From: DATKMS01 sp041497995
Lineage (GTDB): Bacteria > Desulfobacterota > Binatia > HRBIN30
Assembly (NCBI GenBank): GCA_041497995.1
Contig: JBGQHM010000035.1
Coordinates: forward strand, 1 to 29,256
Length of the DNA stretch: 29,256 nucleotides
Direction of reading: 5' to 3'
Position numbers and translations under genes: made by a program. This document shows positions 14,376 through 23,711 of the stretch, piece after piece; the first letter of the stretch is position 1; every line of letters starts with the position of its first letter. The notes beneath the pieces are model-generated. The model saw only the letters and a program-made list of their open reading frames with translations, searched no databases and was not told the DNA's origin.

Positions 14376-15791
14376 TTACCGTTCCACCTTCCAGATCGTC
14401 CCAGCCGCGGTGTCCTCCAACACGATGCCCTTCGCCTTGAGCTCGGCGCGGATGGCATCGGCTTGCTTGAAGTCGCGGGCTTTGCGGGCGGCGTTGCGGT
14501 CGGCGATCAGACGTTCAATCGCCGTGGAATCGATATCTGCATCGGCGAGATGGTCGCGCTTGGCGCGCTCCAGCACGGCGCGCGGATCCTGGATGCCGAT
14601 GCCGAGCACCGATGCCATCTCCGTGACGGCGCGGCGCAAGGGAACGACCGCCGCCGTCTGATTCTCGTCGAGCAGGCGGTTGATGGTGCGCACGGTTTCG
14701 AAGATCACGCCGATGGCGCGCGCGGTGTTCATGTCGTCGTCCATGGCGGCACGGAACTCGTCCATGACGGCACTGTCCGGCTGGGTGTTCGCGGGGTCCG
14801 GCGCAACGGCGTCGGCTCGCGCCAGCGTTTCGTAGAGGCGTGTCAGTGCGCGTCCCGATTCGTCGAGGCGGTCGGGCGAGAACTCCAGCGGGCCGCGGTA
14901 GTGCGTACCGACCACGAACAGACGGACGGCTTCGCCGCCGACGCGCGCCGCCGCCTCCTGCACAGTCATGAAGTTGCCGAGCGACTTCGACATCTTCTCC
15001 TGGCAGATATTCACCATGCCGTTGTGCACCCAGTAGCGCGAAAACGCGCGACCCTTGGCGCCCTCCGACTGCGCGATCTCATTCTCGTGGTGCGGGAAGA
15101 TGAGGTCCGTGCCGCCACCGTGGATGTCGAACGGCTGGCCCAGAAACGTGGTGCTCATCACCGAACACTCGATGTGCCAGCCGGGGCGGCCTTTGCCCCA
15201 CGGACTGTCCCACCACGGCTCGCCGGGCTTGGTCCCCTTCCACAGCGCGAAGTCCATCGGGTGATGCTTGCGCTCGTCGACCTCGACGCGCGCGCCGGCG
15301 ATCATGTCGTCGAGCTTGCGCTTCGCCAGCTTGCCGTAGTCGGGAAACTTGTCGACGGCATAGTACACGTCCCCGTCGGCCGGATACGCCAGGCCTTTGC
15401 CGATCAACTCCTGGATCAGCTCGATCATCCCATCGATATGCTCGGTGGCGCGCGGCTCGATGGTGGGTGGCAGACAGCCCACGGCTTTCACGTCCTCGGC
15501 GAATGAGCGGATGTTGGCTTCGGCGAGATCGAGCGCGCTGATGCCCGCCTGCTGCGCGCGGGTGATGATCTTGTCGTCAACGTCGGTGAAGTTGCGCACG
15601 AAGGTGACGTCGTACCCGAGAAAACGCAGATAGCGGAACAGGACGTCGAAGGTCACGAGGGCACGCGCGTGGCCGATGTGCGAGCGGTCGTACACCGTCA
15701 CGCCGCAGACGTACATGCCGACCTTGCCCGGCACGAGCGGCACGAACTCTTCGACGCGGCCGGATAGCGTGTTGTGTAGTTTGAAGGACAT
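14376..15791 (-). CDS. cysS: Cysteinyl-tRNA synthetase
   Basis: A 471-residue class I aminoacyl-tRNA synthetase that charges tRNA-Cys in the cytoplasm. The zinc ligands fall at the same numbers as in E. coli: Cys29 (YVCGVTVYD), Cys209 (WHIECSVM), His234 and Glu238 (HHENE). The HIGH motif is HIGHAR (38-43) and the KMSKS loop is KMSKSLGNF (266-274). The anticodon-binding C-terminal region ends in a DALR-like/Cys-specific helical part. The ATG at 15791 is chosen because the protein family starts at MSFKLHNTLSG. The 23 codons upstream are open only because they run through an intergenic inverted repeat. Confidence 0.97.
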   Translation of the reverse strand: MSFKLHNTLSGRVEEFVPLVPGKVGMYVCGVTVYDRSHIGHARALVTFDVLFRYLRFLGYDVTFVRNFTDVDDKIITRAQQAGISALDLAEANIRSFAEDVKAVGCLPPTIEPRATEHIDGMIELIQELIGKGLAYPADGDVYYAVDKFPDYGKLAKRKLDDMIAGARVEVDERKHHPMDFALWKGTKPGEPWWDSPWGKGRPGWHIECSVMSTTFLGQPFDIHGGGTDLIFPHHENEIAQSEGAKGRAFSRYWVHNGMVNICQEKMSKSLGNFMTVQEAAARVGGEAVRLFVVGTHYRGPLEFSPDRLDESGRALTRLYETLARADAVAPDPANTQPDSAVMDEFRAAMDDDMNTARAIGVIFETVRTINRLLDENQTAAVVPLRRAVTEMASVLGIGIQDPRAVLERAKRDHLADADIDSTAIERLIADRNAARKARDFKQADAIRAELKAKGIVLEDTAAGTIWKVER

Positions 15792-15825
15792 GATCAACAC
15801 GCAAGAAGGGCAATGGTGAATGATG

Positions 15826-15905
15826 AATGGTGAATGGTGAATTTCGGAAGTCGGAACCAATTCAGAGTCCGCCTCCTTGCTGTCTTCAATTCACCATTCA
15901 CCATT
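15826..15905. repeat. Inverted repeat between acs and cysS
   Basis: aatggtgaatggtgaatt (15826-15843) and aattcaccattcaccatt (15888-15905) are exact reverse complements, with a 44-base spacer. Further ggtgaatgatgaatgg copies extend the left arm. The structure lies between the acs stop and the cysS start and could end acs transcription. It looks like a dispersed intergenic repeat. Confidence 0.8.
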
Positions 15906-15923
15906 CGCGCTATCAGCGCGGTT

Positions 15924-17873
<1,950 letters not shown>

Positions 17874-18136
17874 GCTGCACCTCGATCCTTTCGCGTGCGC
17901 CCCGCTGAGCGCCAGCGCTCCAGTTGCACGACTGCGGAAGCGCGGTCAAGCGGTTCTTCACAAGAAGTCTGGTAACCAGCGGGCACCCTTCGATACGGCC
18001 CCTGAAAAGATGGGGCCTACTCAGGGTGAGCGGTGAAAGGGTTGACAATACACACCCAACCGCTCGCACTGAGTAGCCGCCCTCTCTTGGCGGCGTATCG
18101 AAGTGCGCCCGCTGGGGGCTTTTGTGCAAAGCGCGG
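17874..18136. other. Intergenic region between GH57 gene and acs
   Basis: 263 bp. It holds the acs ribosome binding site and a large imperfect palindrome (17978-18113). A gcgcggtcaagc motif occurs near both ends (about 17940 and 18131). No gene is seen. Confidence 0.6.
17978..18113. repeat. Large imperfect palindrome with internal hairpins
   Basis: The left arm (17978-18033) and right arm (18060-18113) are reverse complements over agcgggc..cttcgatacg and ctactcag..gagcgg blocks. Each arm carries its own small hairpin: gcccc...ggggc in the left and gccgcc...ggcggc in the right. The whole could extrude a cruciform with side hairpins. It lies wholly between genes. Confidence 0.75.
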
Positions 18137-20608
18137 TCAAGCCGCTTGCTCCGCCAGCATGTCCCATTCCCGCAGGTGGAACATCAATCGTTCGCCGAGC
18201 CGCCGCAGTTCGGCAAGCAGCGCGCTCGGCCATTGCCGGGCGCGGCCCCCCAAGTGATGTTCAACGATCAGCGCATAGTAGCGGCCCTGAGCCCCCCAAG
18301 TGTTCAGCGTCAGTGCGAGCTGCTGCGCAACGTCGAGGATCGCATGCGCCTGGACGATACCGGCGCCAGCATCCCCGCCGGCGTCGCCGGTTGCGGCGCC
18401 GGTACCGATGCGCTGCACCGCGCGCCGCAGCGCTTCCTCCAGCAGGCGGCGCACGCCATCGGTGGCCGGCGCGACGCGCCAGCGCCCCGCGTCGGCCCAA
18501 GCCGTGAGCACCGCGGCGGCACCGTCGGCGGACGAGACGAAGCGCTCCGTGGCAGCCTCCAGGCGGCGCTGCACCACGAAGGTGGCGGCGATGCGCAGCT
18601 CCTCGGGCAACGGCACCCACGCCTGCGCCAGGAAGTCGAGCAGGCGGCGGTTGTTGGTGACCATGCGCTCATAGTCGGCGGTGCAATCGGCCATCGCCCG
18701 CGCCATGACCTGATCGAGGATGCGGCGGCGCTCGGCGACGAAGACGTCGCGCATGGTGTAGAAGCTACCGCCAAAGTCGCGATCGATGCGCCGCACCAAT
18801 TCGGTCAGTGGCTCGGCAAAGAATGTCGCCAGCAAATCGGCTTTGAGCTGCGGGTAGTCGATCTTTGGCGTGCTGGGCGCCACGGCACAGTGGATGTCAT
18901 GGCCGCCGAGGTGCAACGCGACGTAGACGTAGTCCTCGCTCTGCTCCGTGGCCTCAGCGACGAGACGAGCCTGCCCGATGCTGAAGGCTGCCGACCCAGC
19001 ATGCTCGCTGCTGCGGTCGATCGAGGTGACGCGATAGGCGTAGACGCGTGTCTCGGGGGACGGTGGCGTAAACAGTGACTGCATGGCGTGATGTGCCATC
19101 ATGCGGCTGCTGTCGGTGATGTACGGCCGCACTCGTTGGCGATACACGTCGCGGCCGTCCTTGTACTGCGGCACATTGCTGCGCATGCCCTGCAGGCGGT
19201 GCAAAAACTCCGGCTCGAGGTTGGCGCCAAACTCGGCGGCGAGTTGCAGCGCGCGCGCCGCGTAGGTCAGGATCTGCACCGTTTCGATACCCGAGCACTC
19301 GTCGAAGAACCACCCGCAACTGCTGAACGACAGCAGGCCATAGCGCTGCATCTCGAGCAGCTTCCAGGTCCGCGAGCGCTCGCGGCTATGCGCACGGCCG
19401 ACCGCGTGGTGTTCGAGGAAGGCTTGGCGGTGTTCCGCGTCGCGCTGCAGCACCACCGCGACGTACGCATCGCGCGCGGCCCACGGATCGTGTAGCACCT
19501 TGGCGCCGTTGCGTTCGAAAATCTCGTCGAGCTGCGCCTTGAGCCAGTCCAACGATTGCCGCAGCGGTGCACGCCACGCTTGGTGCCAGTCCGGATGGCC
19601 GCCCGCGTTGCACCCGCAGTCGCTCCGCCACCGTTCGATCCCGTGGGCACAGCTCCACGATGTATTCTCATGGATCTCCACCGCGTCCTGTACCGGATGC
19701 GTGTCGAGGTAGGCAGCGTAGTTGGTCAGCTGCACCGCACCATCGCCATCGATGGCCTCGATGGCAGCCGCCAGGGCCATGTCACCGAAGCGATGATGGT
19801 GGCCGTAGGATTCCCCGTCCGTGGCGATGTGCACCAGCGCACCGCTGCGCGCCGCATTGGACGCGCCGAGACGGCGCGCCAGATCGCGTCCGTCGTTGAG
19901 CACACCGGCAAACGCCACGGCATGGGCGATGTCGGCATCGTAGAAGAACAGCGTGATGTCCACGCCCGGCGCGACGGTGCAGCGGTACGGGCAAGTTGAA
20001 TCGATGCCGTGCTGGCGGACTTCCTCCCACTCCCCGCCATCTCGGCGCACACGGGCGGCTTGGCTGGGCGCGAGAATGGTGAAGCGGATGCCGTTGCGTG
20101 CCAGGACCTCGAGCGTGCGGCGGTCGACGGCGGTCTCCGGCAGCCACATGCCGTCGGGGAGCCGGCCGAAGCGGCATGTGAAGTCCGTGATCGCCCAGCG
20201 CACTTGCGTCTGCTGGTCGCGCGGGCTGGCGAGCGGCATGATGCAGTGCCCGTACACCTGCGCCAGAGCATTGCCGCGGCCCAGCCGGTGGGAGCTCTCT
20301 TGGTCGCCGCGGAGGATCTGCGCGTACACATCGGGGTGGACCTGCTCCAGCCACGACAGCAATGTCGGCCCGAAGTTGAAGCTGATGCGGCTATAGTTAT
20401 TGCGTAAGGCGGTAATGTAGCCATCGGCGTCGAGCAGGCGTGCAGCGGTATTCGGTGCGTAGCACTCGGCCGTCACCCGCTCGTTCCAGTCGTGGTATGG
20501 GGCGGCGGAGTCTTGCACCTCGATGGCTTCCAGCCACGGATTCTCGCGCGGCGGCTGGTAGAAGTGTCCATGCACGCACACAAAGCGGTCGCTGCCGGCC
20601 AATGACAT
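18137..20608 (-). CDS. GH57-family glycoside hydrolase, DUF3536 type
   Basis: An 823-residue protein. The N-terminal half is a GH57 (alpha/beta)7 barrel: FVCVHGHFYQPPREN (9-23), the LPDGMWLPETAVD segment with a candidate catalytic glutamate (Glu158), and IATDGESYGHHHRFGDMAL (261-279) with the conserved Asp/Glu/His cluster. The C-terminal half resembles DUF3536, usually found fused to this barrel. Family members act on alpha-glucans and are thought to be amylase-like or branching enzymes; the exact reaction of the DUF3536 group is not settled. No signal peptide is seen, so it is probably cytoplasmic and may work on glycogen. No glycogen gene is adjacent. Confidence 0.88.
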   Translation of the reverse strand: MSLAGSDRFVCVHGHFYQPPRENPWLEAIEVQDSAAPYHDWNERVTAECYAPNTAARLLDADGYITALRNNYSRISFNFGPTLLSWLEQVHPDVYAQILRGDQESSHRLGRGNALAQVYGHCIMPLASPRDQQTQVRWAITDFTCRFGRLPDGMWLPETAVDRRTLEVLARNGIRFTILAPSQAARVRRDGGEWEEVRQHGIDSTCPYRCTVAPGVDITLFFYDADIAHAVAFAGVLNDGRDLARRLGASNAARSGALVHIATDGESYGHHHRFGDMALAAAIEAIDGDGAVQLTNYAAYLDTHPVQDAVEIHENTSWSCAHGIERWRSDCGCNAGGHPDWHQAWRAPLRQSLDWLKAQLDEIFERNGAKVLHDPWAARDAYVAVVLQRDAEHRQAFLEHHAVGRAHSRERSRTWKLLEMQRYGLLSFSSCGWFFDECSGIETVQILTYAARALQLAAEFGANLEPEFLHRLQGMRSNVPQYKDGRDVYRQRVRPYITDSSRMMAHHAMQSLFTPPSPETRVYAYRVTSIDRSSEHAGSAAFSIGQARLVAEATEQSEDYVYVALHLGGHDIHCAVAPSTPKIDYPQLKADLLATFFAEPLTELVRRIDRDFGGSFYTMRDVFVAERRRILDQVMARAMADCTADYERMVTNNRRLLDFLAQAWVPLPEELRIAATFVVQRRLEAATERFVSSADGAAAVLTAWADAGRWRVAPATDGVRRLLEEALRRAVQRIGTGAATGDAGGDAGAGIVQAHAILDVAQQLALTLNTWGAQGRYYALIVEHHLGGRARQWPSALLAELRRLGERLMFHLREWDMLAEQAA

Positions 20609-20826
20609 CAGGCGAACTCTAGGGGCTCAGTGTGGTGCAGTCAAACCATGGTGCCCGCCGTCTCAGTTGCCTCCGCAATGCTGTATAGAAATCTTTTCAA
20701 CCTGAAAACCTTGCTTATCAACCCGGGCGGCCTGGACCACGACTGCCCTCGCAAAGACGCGCGGCAGGAGTACGCGGCGCATTGGCACGGCGAGTGCGTG
20801 AGTGGATCGCGCTCACAGAGGGGACT

Positions 20827-21051
20827 ATGCCGCGATACTGGTATTTCATTAGCAATAAGGCGACGCAGCAGTGTATCGACCTGGTCGCTGAGAGCCCTGA
20901 GGCCGCACGTAGCCAAGTCGGCTGGCAGCACGCCGACTGTGTCATCATCACGGTTGGCGAGATGCAGGCGGTCGCCGGTAAGCCACCGTCCAGAGCCACG
21001 CTGCTCGCACAGGCCGCTCCGGCCCGCAGTCCACGTAGCCTGCTGCGCTGA
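20827..21051 (+). CDS. Small hypothetical protein
   Basis: A 74-residue protein starting PRYWYFISNKATQQCIDLVAESPEAARSQVGW. The ATG at 20827 is preceded by agagggg at a good distance, which supports it as a real start. The first 45 residues look like a compact folded unit of alternating strand and helix; the tail is Ala/Arg-rich and probably flexible. I do not recognise the family. It lies alone between the GH57 gene and tRNA-Ala. Confidence 0.55.
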   Translation: MPRYWYFISNKATQQCIDLVAESPEAARSQVGWQHADCVIITVGEMQAVAGKPPSRATLLAQAAPARSPRSLLR

Positions 21052-21205
21052 AGCGCCGACGGCGCAGCCGTCCGGGCGTGGCCGTCACGCATCTGCTGCG
21101 CTTCTCGGACACCGAGCGCTGCATGCTCACGGCTCGCCTCCGCGACACTTGCGGGGCGCGCACGACTTGTGTACAGGATTCCTACTCGTCGAGAATCCGG
21201 CGTGT

Positions 21206-21278
<73 letters not shown>

Positions 21279-21476
21279 CTTTGTTTCTCAAACACTTAGC
21301 GAGGTTTCACCCAAGCCACCGCGTGTGTTGGTTGCGCGGGGGTTGCGCCCGTTCGCACAGGCCGGCTCGTCCAGCTTATGAACGGCGGCCTTATTTCCAC
21401 CGCAAGCAATGCGACTTCCTAGCGCGGTCCGGCCTCTAGTCCTCGCGGGGTAGCCGCTCGAAAGAACGATTGTCGC

Positions 21477-21695
21477 TTATCTAACCGCACAACTCCGATC
21501 GCAATGTTTCCGCTCCGGCCAGTGGGAGCAGCCGGTCACGCGACCCGCCGCGTCGAGGGTGATCGCCGTGGTGGTCTCCGTGTCGGGGCATTCGGCAATC
21601 CACGCTTCGCTGTGGGTGCGGTGCCTGTTCGCCAAGCCCAACACGCCGCCAAGGGCAGCCCCTACCACGCGCATGGTGATCGATGCGATTCCCAT
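21477..21695 (-). CDS. Small hypothetical protein with N-terminal hydrophobic helix
   Basis: A 72-residue protein. Residues 2-22 (GIASITMRVVGAALGGVLGL) are hydrophobic and glycine-rich, so it may be membrane-anchored or exported. The rest has four cysteines (CPDTE, GCSHW, HCDRSC) that could form disulfides outside the cytoplasm. The ATG at 21695 has an excellent aaggag site 6 bases upstream (complement of 21702-21707), the best evidence that it is a gene. The family is not recognised. It is the last of three minus-strand small genes. Confidence 0.6.
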   Translation of the reverse strand: MGIASITMRVVGAALGGVLGLANRHRTHSEAWIAECPDTETTTAITLDAAGRVTGCSHWPERKHCDRSCAVR

Positions 21696-21752
21696 CGCTG
21701 TCTCCTTTCTGTCCTGATGGCGTGCGCTGTCCCTCCGGGAGTGCCCTCCGGA

Positions 21753-22187
21753 TTACGCCTTGCGGGCGACGGCGACGGATGCGTGGGCGTAGACGGCGAG
21801 GCGTCCCGGCGGCAAGGCGAGGACGCGGCCGGTGTCCGCCCCGCACAGCTCGCAGCGGTCATTGATGCGGAGTGGAGCGGCGCCGACCTTCCGGAGATGG
21901 TGGGCGACTTGGAGATAGGAGAGGAGGCCCGCGAGTTTGTAGAGACGACCTTCATGCACCTCCAGCACCAGCAGGTTGACGAGCAGCGTGTGCACGGTGC
22001 GGCGGTCGCCGCGGGTCCGGACGCAAAACGTGTCGCGCCCGTCGCACACCTCGTGTGTGATGACGTGGTCCGGCCCGAAGTGGACCGTCAGGTAGTCGCG
22101 CACGATGCCGGCCGTCGTGTTGCGATGGGCGCGCGCAATTTCGGCGCGGGTGCGAGGGCGGCGGCGTAGAGTATCCGCTGGCATCAT
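21753..22187 (-). CDS. Hypothetical protein
   Basis: A 144-residue soluble protein (or 143 from the second ATG at 22184). The N-terminus is Arg-rich (LRRRPRTRAEIARAHRNTTAGIVRDYL) and could bind nucleic acid. The middle alternates strands and helices (TVHTLLVNLLVLEVHEGRLYKLAGLLSYLQ). CELCGAD near residue 120 is a C-x2-C pair that might hold a metal. A weak aaagggg site lies about 10 bases upstream. The family is not recognised. It is probably co-transcribed with the small genes on each side. Confidence 0.55.
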   Translation of the reverse strand: MMPADTLRRRPRTRAEIARAHRNTTAGIVRDYLTVHFGPDHVITHEVCDGRDTFCVRTRGDRRTVHTLLVNLLVLEVHEGRLYKLAGLLSYLQVAHHLRKVGAAPLRINDRCELCGADTGRVLALPPGRLAVYAHASVAVARKA

Positions 22188-22240
22188 CTTACAGCATCCC
22201 CTTTCGGCGCTTGCGCCACGGCGATCGATTTCTCACGCAT

Positions 22241-22627
22241 TCACCCATCGGCGCGCCTCCTACCATGAACGCGAGCGTCTTGCCGCCGCTGAGCGTCTCG
22301 GGTCGTACCGAATGAGCCCCTTGCATTCTTGAAGGGGAGCGTCTGGGCCATCGGCTCGTAGCAGCACGCCGCATCGCAGGGCCCATCAGCGCCGCGGAGT
22401 GAACATCGCTGCACCGCTCGGTGGACCATCCCGGTCACTACCGATTCAACGAAGTCCACATCCGCTCTCTGGCCTCTGCCCGCGCACCACACCGTTCGGC
22501 TGAGTTGATGGGGCGGCACCGTGTACGGGTCCCACATCAGCAGCATAATGGCAATACACAGCGTCAGCAGGATCCCCAAGGACAAACTGAAGATGAAATA
22601 CGGATCGTAGGCGGCAAGCAGGTCCAT
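22241..22627 (-). CDS. Hypothetical single-pass membrane protein
   Basis: A 128-residue protein. Residues ~10-31 (YFIFSLSLGILLTLCIAIML) form one strong transmembrane helix near the N-terminus. It is followed by a cysteine-containing soluble part (VQRCSLRGADGPCDAACC). The ATG at 22627 has cggag at a good distance upstream. The last ~25 residues are Arg/Asp-rich and may be read-through past a frameshift, so the 3' end is less certain than the start. The function is unknown. It is the first gene of the minus-strand trio. Confidence 0.5.
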   Translation of the reverse strand: MDLLAAYDPYFIFSLSLGILLTLCIAIMLLMWDPYTVPPHQLSRTVWCAGRGQRADVDFVESVVTGMVHRAVQRCSLRGADGPCDAACCYEPMAQTLPFKNARGSFGTTRDAQRRQDARVHGRRRADG

Positions 22628-23069
22628 GGCTCACACTCCGTTCTTGGCCGTCGAGGCAGCCTCAGTTGACAAGCTCATTGTGTGCCGCAGCCGCCAGCCT
22701 GCCCCTGGCGTGAGAGATCAGCCTCCTCCCCGGTCCGCCCCGCGCCGAGCTTCCTAGGTACGGGAATGGTGGATACAGAATTCTTGTGGACGCCACTCGA
22801 GGTGATCGGATTGGCCCATAGGGAAAACCCCAACTCAATTTCGGAGAGACGACTCCGAGGTAACCATGAGTAACTTGCGGAGGAACGGATATACCGAAGA
22901 GGTGACGGGCTCCACAACACGCGCACGTGCAAGCGATTCGCTAGCCGCTTGACACGCGAGTGGCAACTGGACGATGAACTGTCGCATGTTAGAGCCTGCG
23001 TCGATTGTGCGATGACCGCCCCGAACGCCAGCGAGCCAACGACTGACCCGCTCTCTGGGAGTCCATTCG
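22628..23069. other. Intergenic region upstream of the TIR/KGGTGR operon
   Basis: 442 bp with no supported gene between the divergent membrane-protein gene (-) and the TIR gene (+). It should hold the promoters of both. ttgaca occurs at 22666-22671 and 22949-22954, but no good -10 box follows either at 16-18 bases. The TIR-gene ribosome binding site (gggag) lies at its right end. Confidence 0.5.
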
Positions 23070-23702
23070 ATGGCATTTAAACACGCCTGCTTCATCAGCT
23101 ACTGCCACGGGCGGTATGATCTTGTGAAAGCCTTCGTCGATCAGCTGAAGGCTGCTCTCAAGGCGGAACTCGACCCGCTGCTCGACGAAGAAGTTTACAT
23201 CGACGAGGAGCGCCTCGGGACCGGCTACAAATACAACGAGGAACTCGCGAGGGCGATCTGCCAGAGTGTGTGTATGATCGTCGTCTACTCGCCGAGATAC
23301 GAGCGACACGAGTACTGCGTACGTGAGTTCGAGGGGATGGCAATCTTGGAAAGGGCCCGGATGGAGATCTTAAAGGAGCGCCTCCAGGCCTTGGGCGCCG
23401 AGGCTGACCCCGGACCCGGATGCATCATCCCCATCATCCTACGAAGGGACGACGATTTGCCGAAACGGATTACCGAGAACAGGCACTACGCCGACTTCTC
23501 GCGTTTCACGCTGGCAACGCCGGACATGATTCGCAATCCGGAGTACGCGGAGGAGATCCGCAAGATCGCGAACATCATCTACAAGCAGTACAAGGCCTTT
23601 CGAGATGCAGCCGCAGATCCGTGCGTATCCTGTTCCGAGTTCCAGCTGCCACCGTCTTCCAAAGTCGTGGCCTGGCGCCCCCCGCAATTCATCAATCGGT
23701 AA
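23070..23702 (+). CDS. Stand-alone TIR-domain protein
   Basis: A 210-residue protein with a TIR fold over residues ~4-180. It starts with HACFISYCHGRYD, has the VYIDEERLGTG loop and a MIVVYSPRYERHEYCVREFEGM segment. Glu86 in CVREF aligns with the NADase glutamate of bacterial and SARM1 TIRs. The long insertion around GAEADPGPGC resembles TIR-like proteins found beside KGGVGR-type ATPases. A gggag site precedes the ATG. The next gene starts 9 bp after the stop and carries its own TIR domain, so the two very likely form one functional unit. NAD cleavage is inferred from the family, not shown. Confidence 0.85.
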   Translation: MAFKHACFISYCHGRYDLVKAFVDQLKAALKAELDPLLDEEVYIDEERLGTGYKYNEELARAICQSVCMIVVYSPRYERHEYCVREFEGMAILERARMEILKERLQALGAEADPGPGCIIPIILRRDDDLPKRITENRHYADFSRFTLATPDMIRNPEYAEEIRKIANIIYKQYKAFRDAAADPCVSCSEFQLPPSSKVVAWRPPQFINR

Positions 23703-23711
23703 CCCTTCCCG

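Noticed and set aside
14286..15506. A 406-codon plus-strand open frame
   Set aside because: It is antisense to cysS, whose catalytic motifs are intact.
15792..15860. An N-terminal extension of CysS
   Set aside because: The extra 23 codons translate an intergenic inverted repeat, and the zinc and HIGH residues match E. coli numbering when the start is at 15791.
18043..18048. ttgaca as a -35 promoter box
   Set aside because: It lies in the centre of the palindrome with no -10 box at 16-18 bases and no plus-strand gene downstream.
22189..22386. A 65-codon minus-strand frame
   Set aside because: It overlaps the better supported membrane-protein gene in another frame and lacks a clear ribosome binding site. 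It could be the shifted tail of that gene, but this cannot be shown.
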